NCBI GenBank assembly: GCA_012799795.1
Contig: JAAZKO010000054.1
Location: 1 to 6,564, forward strand
DNA length: 6,564 nt
Direction: 5' to 3'
From: Minisyncoccota bacterium
Lineage (GTDB): Bacteria > Patescibacteriota > Microgenomatia > UBA1400 > PJMF01
Part shown: positions 1 through 5,751 of the stretch, one piece after another
Numbering within the stretch: position 1 is the stretch's first letter
Layout: the number at the start of each line of letters is the position of its first letter
Program-made: the position numbers and the translations under genes
Notes under the pieces: model-generated
What the model was told of the DNA's origin: nothing
What the model saw: the letters and a program-made list of their open reading frames with translations, nothing else
Databases searched by the model: none

Positions 1-10
1 GATTGTAAAA

Positions 11-496
11 TTAAATAAAAACTTTATTTATAATGTCTTTAATGAACTGACCTTTTGCTCCTCCAAAGTCATAATTATTTAGTTCTTCTTGACTAATCCA
101 GGCTTGATCTTGATGCTCTTTTGAAATTTTGATTTCTGCCCGATCCGTTTCTTCAATAGTTAAACCCCAGCCACAAATGACAGTGTAAACTTGCTGATCA
201 GCTGCAAAATAGCTAGCAAAATAAAGCAAATGCTTTAAATCGAATAATTTAGGATCAACAGATAAATTACTTTCTTCTTTTACTTCTCGAGCAACATCAT
301 CTTGGTGCAAGTTAAAAACACTAAGTTGATTTTCTTTTGGCCATTCGGCATTGCCACCTGGCAAATCCCAAGCGTTAGGACGAGAACTAGCATCACTGGC
401 ACGTTTTAGAATCAATACCCGCTTTTGCTTCTGCTCAGTTTTGACAATTACTACTTTATGTAGGAATTTCACTTGATCCGTTAACTGCTGTTTCAT
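11..496 (-). CDS. NUDIX hydrolase with an altered, insertion-bearing NUDIX box
   Basis: The 161-residue product has the NUDIX fold signals LILKRASD (28-35) and WDLPGG (43-48), with the metal-binding core REVKEE at 70-75. The canonical box is altered: the spacing from the Gly pair to the RE core is several residues longer than the family pattern, the Glu expected 8 residues before Arg70 is Asn62, and the box Gly after EE is Asn77 (EESNL). Some active NUDIX subfamilies carry a similar inserted loop, so activity is likely but not certain. C-terminal features include VYTVICGWGL (103-112) and the closing AWISQEEL (132-139). The ATG at 496 has only a weak purine-rich stretch (AGAGAAAG) upstream. 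It lies 28 bp after the other NUDIX gene and is the last gene before the window edge. The two NUDIX proteins share little outside the box, so they are not a recent duplication. Substrate unknown. Confidence 0.85.
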   Translation of the reverse strand: MKQQLTDQVKFLHKVVIVKTEQKQKRVLILKRASDASSRPNAWDLPGGNAEWPKENQLSVFNLHQDDVAREVKEESNLSVDPKLFDLKHLLYFASYFAADQQVYTVICGWGLTIEETDRAEIKISKEHQDQAWISQEELNNYDFGGAKGQFIKDIINKVFI

Positions 497-524
497 AAAA
501 ACTTTCTCTTAGCGATTATATCAG

Positions 525-1064
525 CTAATTAGCTTTCAGCTTAAAAGCTAAAATTAATTCGGCTCGCACTTGCTTAAAAATTTCTTCATCAGACATTTTT
601 TTGATTTCTTCCAAACTAAACCAAGCAATTTTTTCTGATTCACTATTTTTTTTCAGAGCAGTCAAATCGACTTCGCTAGCTAATAAATATTGAAAGTCTA
701 AATGTTGCTCACAACCTTTTGGCCATTTCTTTTCCCTCTTGTTTTGGCCAGCTAAACGATACTGATAATTTTTTTTAGAAATCCAGTGTAAATTAATACT
801 AATTGGTACAGGATGAAAACAGCTATTAGTTCTTGTTTCAAGAAAATCTAGATTAAAACTTGGATAACTAATTGCTTCAACCTTCAAGCCAGTCTCTTCG
901 AAAAACTCTCTTTCAGCAGCCTGATATAAAAATTCACCTTCTTCTACATGACCACCGGGAGTTAGCCAGGTTCCCAATTTTTTGTGTTTTAGCAACAATA
1001 CTCGCTGATCAACAATTAAAACACCAGAAGCGGTGTAGCAAAATTGCGGTTTAACTTCTTGCAT
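525..1064 (-). CDS. NUDIX hydrolase with a complete NUDIX box
   Basis: NUDIX enzymes cleave a nucleoside diphosphate linked to another group, using metal held by the NUDIX box. The 179-residue product has a perfect box, residues 38-60: G38, E44, R52-E53, E56-E57, G59, ending in a hydrophobic residue. It follows a WLTPGG strand-loop. A longer central stretch holds a Lys/Arg-rich segment (103-116) and then H121-x-D123-xx-Y126 (QHLDFQYL), a pattern seen in some uncharacterised NUDIX subfamilies. The C-terminus (EKIAWFSLEEI, 144-154) is the typical closing strand and helix. An in-frame TAA upstream makes the ATG at 1064 the earliest ATG. There is no Shine-Dalgarno, and the previous stop is 4 nt away, so translational coupling to the exonuclease is likely. 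Substrate cannot be named from sequence; oxidised nucleotides, ADP-ribose or a dinucleoside polyphosphate are all possible. Confidence 0.9.
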   Translation of the reverse strand: MQEVKPQFCYTASGVLIVDQRVLLLKHKKLGTWLTPGGHVEEGEFLYQAAEREFFEETGLKVEAISYPSFNLDFLETRTNSCFHPVPISINLHWISKKNYQYRLAGQNKREKKWPKGCEQHLDFQYLLASEVDLTALKKNSESEKIAWFSLEEIKKMSDEEIFKQVRAELILAFKLKAN

Positions 1065-1065
1065 A

Positions 1066-1080
1066 AGTTTAAATTAAACT
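1066..1080 (-). repeat. Palindrome across the exonuclease stop and the NUDIX start
   Basis: AGTTTAA-T-TTAAACT has perfect 7-base arms. As RNA it gives a 6-bp stem with an AUU loop that covers the last exonuclease codons and its stop, ending 1 nt before the downstream AUG. No Shine-Dalgarno precedes that AUG. A ribosome finishing the exonuclease would melt the stem, which suits translational coupling. Confidence 0.4.
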
Positions 1081-1653
1081 CATTTGTGTACCACTGGCTT
1101 TTTGGGCTACAAAAGTAAAATCAACAGGAGCTTTAATTAAGCGATTCCATTTATTACGGAATTTAACCAGACCATTTTTCAAACCATAATCATAAACATC
1201 TCTAGTTATCTTTACATCTTCTAAACAATATTTTTCTAACGCATCAAAATTACCATTATGGTAATAGCGAATGGCATCTAAACCATCGCCAATTTTTCCC
1301 GATCCTAATGTTTCTTGAGCCACCGCGTCTAAACCAATACGATGACCAACACTATCTTTAATTCGAGCTAATAAATCTAAAGTAGGAATTTTTCTAATGT
1401 CTGCTTGATAGTAAGCACTCAAGGTAGGCATGTCAAAACCATCAATATTAAAACCAATCACCACGTCAGCTCTTTCTATTAAAGGAAATAGTTTACTCAA
1501 ATCATTCTCAAAAAAAGACAACAATTGTCCTTTTCTATCGCCATTTTCTCTTAAACATGCCCCAACAAAAGAAATGCCTAATTTTTCAGGAAAAAAACCA
1601 CCCACTTCATCAAAGGTTTTTTTAGTTTCAACATCTAATATCAGCTCTAACAT
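1069..1653 (-). CDS. DEDDy 3'-5' exonuclease (DnaQ/RNase H-like fold)
   Basis: The 194-residue product is a predicted nuclease of the DnaQ-like superfamily, removing nucleotides from 3' ends of DNA or RNA with two metal ions. All DEDDy residues are present: D7 and E9 in LILDVET (motif I), D74 in GFNIDGFDMPTL (motif II), and Y142 with D146 in YCLEDVKIT (motif III, the YxxxD form). The stretch RIGLDAVAQETLG (105-117) resembles the single-domain RNase_H_2/YprB-type proteins rather than a polymerase proofreading subunit. No other domain is fused. An in-frame TAG lies two codons upstream of the ATG, so this is the earliest ATG. AGGA sits 9 nt before it. The stop lies 4 nt before the next NUDIX gene, so the two are probably translated together. 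The true substrate is unknown; repair or RNA trimming are both possible. Confidence 0.85.
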   Translation of the reverse strand: MLELILDVETKKTFDEVGGFFPEKLGISFVGACLRENGDRKGQLLSFFENDLSKLFPLIERADVVIGFNIDGFDMPTLSAYYQADIRKIPTLDLLARIKDSVGHRIGLDAVAQETLGSGKIGDGLDAIRYYHNGNFDALEKYCLEDVKITRDVYDYGLKNGLVKFRNKWNRLIKAPVDFTFVAQKASGTQMSLI

Positions 1654-1658
1654 AGAGC
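1644..1658 (-). promoter_or_regulatory. Hairpin enclosing the exonuclease start codon
   Basis: In the mRNA, GCUCUA and UAGAGC form a 6-bp stem with a UGU loop. The A of the AUG is the last base of the 5' arm, and UG lie in the loop. The Shine-Dalgarno AGGA (1666-1663) is just outside, 9 nt before the AUG. Such a stem could lower initiation unless opened by a ribosome or other factor. Confidence 0.35.
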
Positions 1659-1697
1659 ACTATCCTAAGATAAGTTTTGCTCATCTGCAAGTTCAAA

Positions 1698-2327
1698 TTA
1701 TTTTGTTTTGGCTAAAGCAACCTGGTAACGTTTTTCTACTGCGCTAAAATCTACTACTTGCCACCAAGATTCGAGATATTCAGCACGGCGATTTTGATAT
1801 TTCAAATAATAAGCGTGTTCCCAAACATCAACGCCTAAAAGAATTTGGTGTTTGAAACTCAGTGGTGAATCTTGATTGGGCAAAGCATAGGTTCTTAAGT
1901 TTTTTTGCTCATCTAAAACTAACCACGCCCAGCCTGAACCAAATTGTCCAAGAGCCAAGTTAGTAAAATCTTCTTTAAACTTAGTGAAATTACCAAGTTC
2001 TTTAATCTTTTCTTGTAATTCACCCACAGGCTCTCTATCTCCGTTAGGAGACATAATTTCCCAAAAAATATTATGGTGAACATAGCCACCTCCATGATTT
2101 TTTAATGCCGTCCAAGTTTTATCATCAATTTTTTCTTTTAACTCTTCTAAACGCCACAACACCTGTTCTGCGTTTAAATCCTTTAATTCGGGCAAAGTTT
2201 CCCAAGCTGTCTTAAATTTGTTTAAATAAGCTTGATGATGCTTGTCATGATGGACTTTCATGGTTTCTTCGTCGATATGTGGTTCAAGAGCATCATAAGC
2301 ATAGGGTAAGGGTTTAAGTTCTAACAT
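1698..2327 (-). CDS. sodA: Superoxide dismutase, Mn-type (Fe/Mn family)
   Basis: This enzyme converts superoxide to oxygen and hydrogen peroxide, probably in the cytosol, since no signal peptide is seen. The product is 209 residues, the normal length. Metal ligands are H26 (VHHDKHHQAY), H85, D167 and H171 (DVWEHAYYLKYQNRR), with gateway residue Y34. Two positions point to the manganese type: Gly at 81, where iron enzymes carry Gln, and Gln at 152 in NQDSPL. FGSGWAWLVL (129-138) is also typical. The residue before ligand H85 is His, where Asn is common, and Tyr82 replaces the usual His of GGH; their effect is unknown. The ATG at 2327 is supported by AAGGAG 5 nt upstream and by the family's N-terminus. 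It is the first gene of a probable operon with the exonuclease (44-bp gap, no terminator) and the NUDIX genes. Metal use cannot be proved from sequence; a cambialistic enzyme is possible. Confidence 0.95.
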   Translation of the reverse strand: MLELKPLPYAYDALEPHIDEETMKVHHDKHHQAYLNKFKTAWETLPELKDLNAEQVLWRLEELKEKIDDKTWTALKNHGGGYVHHNIFWEIMSPNGDREPVGELQEKIKELGNFTKFKEDFTNLALGQFGSGWAWLVLDEQKNLRTYALPNQDSPLSFKHQILLGVDVWEHAYYLKYQNRRAEYLESWWQVVDFSAVEKRYQVALAKTK

Positions 2328-2332
2328 AAATT

Positions 2333-2338
2333 CTCCTT
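2333..2338 (-). promoter_or_regulatory. Strong ribosome binding site deciding the sod start
   Basis: AAGGAG lies 5 nt before the ATG at 2327. It is the best Shine-Dalgarno in the window and argues against the longer in-frame reading that begins upstream at 2435 and runs back through the promoter. Confidence 0.8.
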
Positions 2339-2363
2339 TTTTTGTGATTAATAAACTAGCTAT

Positions 2364-2392
2364 AGTATAGCAACACTTTGCGAAAGAATCAA
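2364..2392 (-). promoter_or_regulatory. Main promoter of the superoxide dismutase operon
   Basis: The minus strand has -35 TTGATT (2392-2387, 4 of 6), a 17-bp spacer, and -10 TATACT (2369-2364, 5 of 6) preceded by TGC. It is the best full sigma-70-type promoter in the window. Predicted start is near 2357, giving a leader of about 30 nt that ends in a strong Shine-Dalgarno sequence. Confidence 0.65.
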
Positions 2393-2408
2393 TCCTTAAA
2401 AGGATTGA
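2389..2408. repeat. Inverted repeat over the sod -35 box, possible operator
   Basis: Nine-base arms, TCAATCCTT and AAGGATTGA, flank a 2-base centre. One arm overlaps the -35 hexamer (2387-2392). A neighbouring half (minus-strand GATTGG just upstream) forms an alternative palindrome, GATTG-GT-CAATC, with the same TCAATC half, so three half-sites are arrayed. This geometry suits a dimeric regulator that blocks RNA polymerase. The run after it on the minus strand (TTCTTTC) is too mixed for a good terminator, though weak termination of the LacD-like transcript cannot be excluded. Confidence 0.45.
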
Positions 2409-2425
2409 CCAATCAATATCAACCG

Positions 2426-2434
2426 AATATAGCA
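2426..2434 (-). promoter_or_regulatory. Possible second, upstream promoter for the sod gene
   Basis: The minus strand reads TGCTATATT, a TGN-extended -10 (TATATT, 5 of 6), 23 bp after the LacD-like stop. No good -35 is seen at 17 bp. A transcript from here would include the overlapping inverted repeats at 2389-2415, unlike one from the main sod promoter. Confidence 0.3.
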
Positions 2435-2456
2435 AACAATAATTTTACCCAAAATA

Positions 2457-3284
2457 CTAAATCGCTAATTCGGTAGCAATACGATTTAATTCAATAACTT
2501 GATCCCTTAAACTAGTTCGAACAAAATTTTCTAAAGTTGGCCAATCAAACTCTTGATTGTTCTGTCTAAACTGGGCTAAATTTTGCCATAGAAAACTACC
2601 TAAATAAAAACCCCGTGCCCCATTTTCCATAGCAATGCGAAAATTTTCTTTAAATTGTGAGTAAGTTAATTGTTGCTGATGACTAGCACCTAATAACCAG
2701 GGAATATCTAATTCGCTACTGATGGTTGCCGCCAATAATGGATCGTCAATCTTCTCTAAAACTAGAATGTCAACAAAAGGTTGAACTTCTTGAATGCTAC
2801 TTAAAAGAATCTCTTGATTGTCAAAATTACCATTTAATTTAAGCAAAAAATCAATTTTTAAACTTTGACTATAATCTCTGATTTCAGCCAATAATTGTTT
2901 CTTGGATAAAGCTTGCTCTTCATGAGCTTGATAATTAATAGCTAGTTTAGCTAGAGCATAGTTATTTTTAATTTCTAATAGTGAAAAATTGGGGAAAAGT
3001 TGGGGAACAAGCTGCGGATCTAAATCTTGATGTTGTTCTAAACGTATCAATGCTCCAGCATCTTTGGCCTTATAAGCTATCAGGGGCAAACTGTAAATTG
3101 GATCAAATACTACAGCACTTGCTTCTTGGGATAATTCTAGTAGCAAGTGTAGTACTTTCGTTAAAAAAACTAAATTATCATTTAAACTCAAATCTAAAGA
3201 AAGAATTTGACTTAAACTTAAAACATCATCTAAAGCCAAGACAGTAAATAATTGACGCTGGCGACTAATAGCGGGCAGTTGCAT
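2457..3284 (-). CDS. LacD-like (tagatose-1,6-bisphosphate aldolase fold) protein, probably non-catalytic
   Basis: The 275-residue product resembles class I tagatose-1,6-bisphosphate aldolases of the LacD family, which are TIM barrels of about 325 residues. The matches are ordered: LALDD at 16-20 (LacD LAFDQRG), AVVFDPIYSLP at 57-67 with KDAGALIRLE at 74-83 (LacD SSILLDPEYGLP...GLLLAYE), LAKLAINY at 111-118 (LacD VKFLLYYD), VDILVLEK at 171-178 (LacD VDVLKVEV), and a closing segment IPWLLGAS...NGARGFYLGSFLW at 194-233 (LacD LSAGVS...EAGAKFNGVLCGRATW). By this hand alignment the Schiff-base lysine is Val175, the catalytic Glu is Lys149 and the phosphate-binding Arg is Ser230, while the other active-site Lys (K113) and an Asp remain. 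Enzyme activity as an aldolase is therefore doubtful. Family recalled from memory. The stop is TAG. It lies 45 bp after pnp and has its own promoter, so it need not be part of the pnp operon. Its role is unknown; a binding, sensing or different-substrate function is possible. Confidence 0.65.
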   Translation of the reverse strand: MQLPAISRQRQLFTVLALDDVLSLSQILSLDLSLNDNLVFLTKVLHLLLELSQEASAVVFDPIYSLPLIAYKAKDAGALIRLEQHQDLDPQLVPQLFPNFSLLEIKNNYALAKLAINYQAHEEQALSKKQLLAEIRDYSQSLKIDFLLKLNGNFDNQEILLSSIQEVQPFVDILVLEKIDDPLLAATISSELDIPWLLGASHQQQLTYSQFKENFRIAMENGARGFYLGSFLWQNLAQFRQNNQEFDWPTLENFVRTSLRDQVIELNRIATELAI

Positions 3285-3290
3285 CTTTTT

Positions 3291-3299
3291 AGTATAACA
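3291..3299 (-). promoter_or_regulatory. Extended -10 promoter placing transcription start at the LacD-like ATG
   Basis: The minus strand reads TGTTATACT, a -10 hexamer TATACT (5 of 6) with the TGN extension. With the hexamer at -12 to -7, +1 falls exactly on the A of the start codon at 3284. The six bases between are AAAAAG, with no Shine-Dalgarno match. This predicts a leaderless mRNA. No good -35 box is seen. Confidence 0.5.
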
Positions 3300-3329
3300 A
3301 AAAAAGCTTGCTTAGTAATCAGCCCTCAA

Positions 3330-5606
3330 TTAGTAACGATTTCTTTGGCCCTGACGATCTGAGGGGCGATAATTCGATCGATTGTTATTACGATTAAAAC
3401 GCTGCTTAGTTCCACCGCTTTTAGCATTACCTCGACTCTCTTTTTGTTTCGCTTCATCTTCAGGGCTAAGAGCAGTTAGAGCTACCTTACCATCCATACC
3501 AATCTCTTTAATTCTAACTTCCAGTTGATCGTCTAGTTTCACTTTTTCATGAGCATCTCTTACATAGTCGCTAGACATATTAGAAACATGCAGTAAACCT
3601 TCACGACCGGGTAGATATTCAACAAAAGCCCCATAATTTTCAACTCTAGTAACTTTACCCTGAAACTCATCGCCAAGTTCTACTTCTCTAACCAAAGAAT
3701 CAATCATTTTTAAAGCTTGATCTATGGCAGCTTGATCTGGAGAAGAAACATTAACAACTCCCTGTTTTTTCTCTTTATCCTCAACCACATTCACTTCTGC
3801 TCCGGTTTTTTCAATAATATCCTTAATCACGCTCCCTCCACTACCAATCACTGCTCCAATTTTGTCAGCTGGAATAACTATTTGAGCTACTTTAGGGGCA
3901 AATTGACTGATTTTTTGGCGTGGACTATCAATTTTTTTAAGCATTTCTTGCATAATGTGCATACGACCTGCTTTAGCTTGAGATAGCGCTTTGACCAAGA
4001 TGTCTTTATCAATACCTTTTAATTTGATATCCATCTGTATAGCAGTAATACCTTTTTCACTACCAGCTACTTTAAAATCCATATCTCCTACATGATCTTC
4101 CAAACCTTGAATATCAGATAAAATAACATTTTTACCTTTGCCATCGGTCATTAAACCCATAGCAATACCCGATACTGGTCTCTTTAAAGGAACACCAGCA
4201 GCCATCAAAGATAAAGTAGAACCACACACTGAAGCTTGTGAAGTTGAGCCATTAGAACTCATAATTTCACTAACTACGCGAATAGCATAAGGAAAATCTT
4301 CTTGAGAGGGCAACATTGGTCGTAAAGCACGTTCTGCCAAGGCTCCATGGCCAATTTCCCGTCTCTTAGGATAAGCGACTCGACCAGCTTCTCCAGATGC
4401 ATAAGGAGGCATATTGTAGTGATGCATGTAATGGCGCACACTTTCACCTGTAATATCCTCTATCGTCTGACCCAATGATGGATCAGCTAAAGTAACTACC
4501 GTTAAAGCCTGTGTGGCCCCTCGCTTAAACATAGCACTACCATGAGCTCTAGGTAAAACATCAAGCTCGGTCCAAATTTGTCTGATTTCGTCAGCTTTTC
4601 GACCGTCAGGACGCTCACCATCTTCTAGAATCATTCTTCTAGCTTCATCTTTTTCTAATTGAAAAATGATATCTGCTACCATACTAGTGGTAATTTCTTG
4701 ATCGTTTTCTTCAACTTTTTCAATTTTTTCAGCCACAATTTTGTCTATTAATTCATTTAACTTAGGATCTTCTAAGTGCGCTCTTTTAATAACTGCTTGA
4801 TGAATTTCCAAACTATATTTTTGCTTTATTTCTTCTTTTAGTTTTTCTATTAGAGCCACTAACTTTTGATCAGGTTCTTCAACTAAAACAGCTTTGTCTT
4901 TGCCGATTTCTTGAGCAATTTTTTCAATTTCACTAGAAACCTTGGATAAAACTTCTTGAGCTTTAATTAAAGCATCAACTATTACTGATTCTTTAACTTC
5001 ATTGGCTCCGGCTTCCACCATTACAATTGATGATTTAGAGGCTGAGACAATTAAGTCTAAATCACTATCTGCTAATTCACTATTTAATGGATTAAAAATG
5101 AATTTTTCTTTAGCATCATTTTTGGCCAAAGCTATTCTTGCTCCTGCCACTGGTCCATCAAAGGGAATTTCACTAATTTGCAACGCCAAACCAGCTGCTA
5201 ACAAGGCAATCATATCTGGTTCATTTTCACCATCATAAGACAAAACAGTATTAATAATTTGCACTTCATGTTTAATACCTTCAGGGAATAAAGGACGCAT
5301 GGTTCGATCAATAACTCTTGCTCGAAGAATTGCATCATCGGTGGGTCGACCTTCCCTTTTTACCCAACGAGAACCTTTAATTATGCCACTAGAATAAAGT
5401 TTCTCTTCAAATTCAACTGACAGGGGAAAGTAACCAATATTAACTTGACGACCTAAGGCGACTGTAGTGTGCACTACTGTTTCACCACATTGAGCTAGTA
5501 CCGCAGCACTAACTTGTTCACTAAATTTACCAACGGTAAATTTAATAGTTTTATCACCGACTTGCACATCACGATGATATTGTTTTTCATAACTTGGATA
5601 AGACAT
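3330..5606 (-). CDS. pnp: Polynucleotide phosphorylase (polyribonucleotide nucleotidyltransferase)
   Basis: PNPase degrades RNA 3' to 5' with phosphate, releasing nucleoside diphosphates, and can run in reverse to add tails. It works as a trimer in RNA turnover. The product is 758 residues. It contains a first RNase PH domain (about 10-145), an all-helical linker rich in Lys and Glu (about 240-325), a second RNase PH domain (about 330-560), a KH domain (about 570-640) with its GSGG loop at 588-591, and an S1 domain (about 644-713). The catalytic residues equivalent to E. coli D486, D492 and K494 are D504, D510 and K512 in GLEDHVGDMDFK. The tail (about 720-758) is basic, rich in Arg, Asn, Gly and Gln, and probably disordered. 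I chose the ATG at 5606 because AAGGA lies 4 nt upstream and the family's N-terminus begins here; an upstream in-frame TTG at 5693 lies inside a hairpin and is unlikely. The protein is longer than the usual ~700 residues, mainly in the linker and tail. Confidence 0.97.
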   Translation of the reverse strand: MSYPSYEKQYHRDVQVGDKTIKFTVGKFSEQVSAAVLAQCGETVVHTTVALGRQVNIGYFPLSVEFEEKLYSSGIIKGSRWVKREGRPTDDAILRARVIDRTMRPLFPEGIKHEVQIINTVLSYDGENEPDMIALLAAGLALQISEIPFDGPVAGARIALAKNDAKEKFIFNPLNSELADSDLDLIVSASKSSIVMVEAGANEVKESVIVDALIKAQEVLSKVSSEIEKIAQEIGKDKAVLVEEPDQKLVALIEKLKEEIKQKYSLEIHQAVIKRAHLEDPKLNELIDKIVAEKIEKVEENDQEITTSMVADIIFQLEKDEARRMILEDGERPDGRKADEIRQIWTELDVLPRAHGSAMFKRGATQALTVVTLADPSLGQTIEDITGESVRHYMHHYNMPPYASGEAGRVAYPKRREIGHGALAERALRPMLPSQEDFPYAIRVVSEIMSSNGSTSQASVCGSTLSLMAAGVPLKRPVSGIAMGLMTDGKGKNVILSDIQGLEDHVGDMDFKVAGSEKGITAIQMDIKLKGIDKDILVKALSQAKAGRMHIMQEMLKKIDSPRQKISQFAPKVAQIVIPADKIGAVIGSGGSVIKDIIEKTGAEVNVVEDKEKKQGVVNVSSPDQAAIDQALKMIDSLVREVELGDEFQGKVTRVENYGAFVEYLPGREGLLHVSNMSSDYVRDAHEKVKLDDQLEVRIKEIGMDGKVALTALSPEDEAKQKESRGNAKSGGTKQRFNRNNNRSNYRPSDRQGQRNRY

Positions 5607-5749
5607 ATTATCCTTCTTTCTTTTTGCTCTTTTAGAGCTATGAATAAAACTTGGGAAATATGAGTATTCTGAAAAATTGATAAAGCTTATCAACTTTTTT
5701 GAATCCTCAGTTAACGCCCCAAATTTTATTTTTTAATTAATAACTAGGA
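5607..5749 (-). promoter_or_regulatory. Long structured 5' leader of pnp
   Basis: The pnp leader has three foldable parts. First, UCCUAGUUA (5749-5741) can pair with UAACUGAGGA (5713-5704) through one bulged G, enclosing an A-rich loop. If transcription starts near 5745, only AGUUA of the first arm is in the RNA, so the full stem would form only in read-through transcripts. Second comes the terminator-like hairpin at 5672-5693. Third is a short GCUCU-AAA-AGAGC stem (5638-5626), 10 nt before the Shine-Dalgarno sequence. In E. coli the pnp leader is a folded RNA cut by RNase III and used for autoregulation by PNPase. A comparable role is inferred here by analogy, not by sequence match. Confidence 0.4.
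5672..5693 (-). terminator. Terminator-like hairpin inside the pnp leader (possible attenuator)
   Basis: In the transcript, UUGAUAA (5693-5687) pairs with UUAUCAA (5683-5677) around a GCU loop and is followed by UUUUU (5676-5672). An A-run upstream (5700-5695) can pair with the U-run, so the element is nearly symmetric. The stem is AT-rich and therefore weak. It lies downstream of the pnp promoter and 66 nt before the start codon, so it could act as an attenuator or a processing site rather than a plain end-of-gene terminator. Confidence 0.35.
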
Positions 5750-5751
5750 GT

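Noticed and set aside
872..1747. Plus-strand open frames opposite NUDIX and exonuclease genes (872-1054, 1430-1747)
   Set aside because: They are antisense shadows of well-supported genes, with no family resemblance or ribosome binding site.
2328..2435. N-terminal extension of the superoxide dismutase by 36 residues
   Set aside because: It would translate the promoter and Shine-Dalgarno region. The family N-terminus and AAGGAG both support the ATG at 2327.
3297..3329. Intrinsic terminator after pnp
   Set aside because: There is a T-run on the minus strand, but upstream pairing is limited to 3-4 bp (AAGC with GCTT around 2 nt), so no credible stem.
2981..5238. Plus-strand open frames opposite the LacD-like gene and pnp (2981-3247, 3717-3986, 5002-5238)
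   Set aside because: They lie fully inside conserved minus-strand coding sequence and have compositions expected of reverse-complement reading.
1644..5638. GCTCTA...AGAGC stems at 1644-1658 and 5626-5638 as copies of one repeat family
   Set aside because: Arms of 5-6 bp with different loops and contexts are short enough to be chance.
5607..5693. N-terminal extension of PNPase from an upstream TTG
   Set aside because: The start would sit in a hairpin with no ribosome binding site, and the extra residues have no counterpart in the family.
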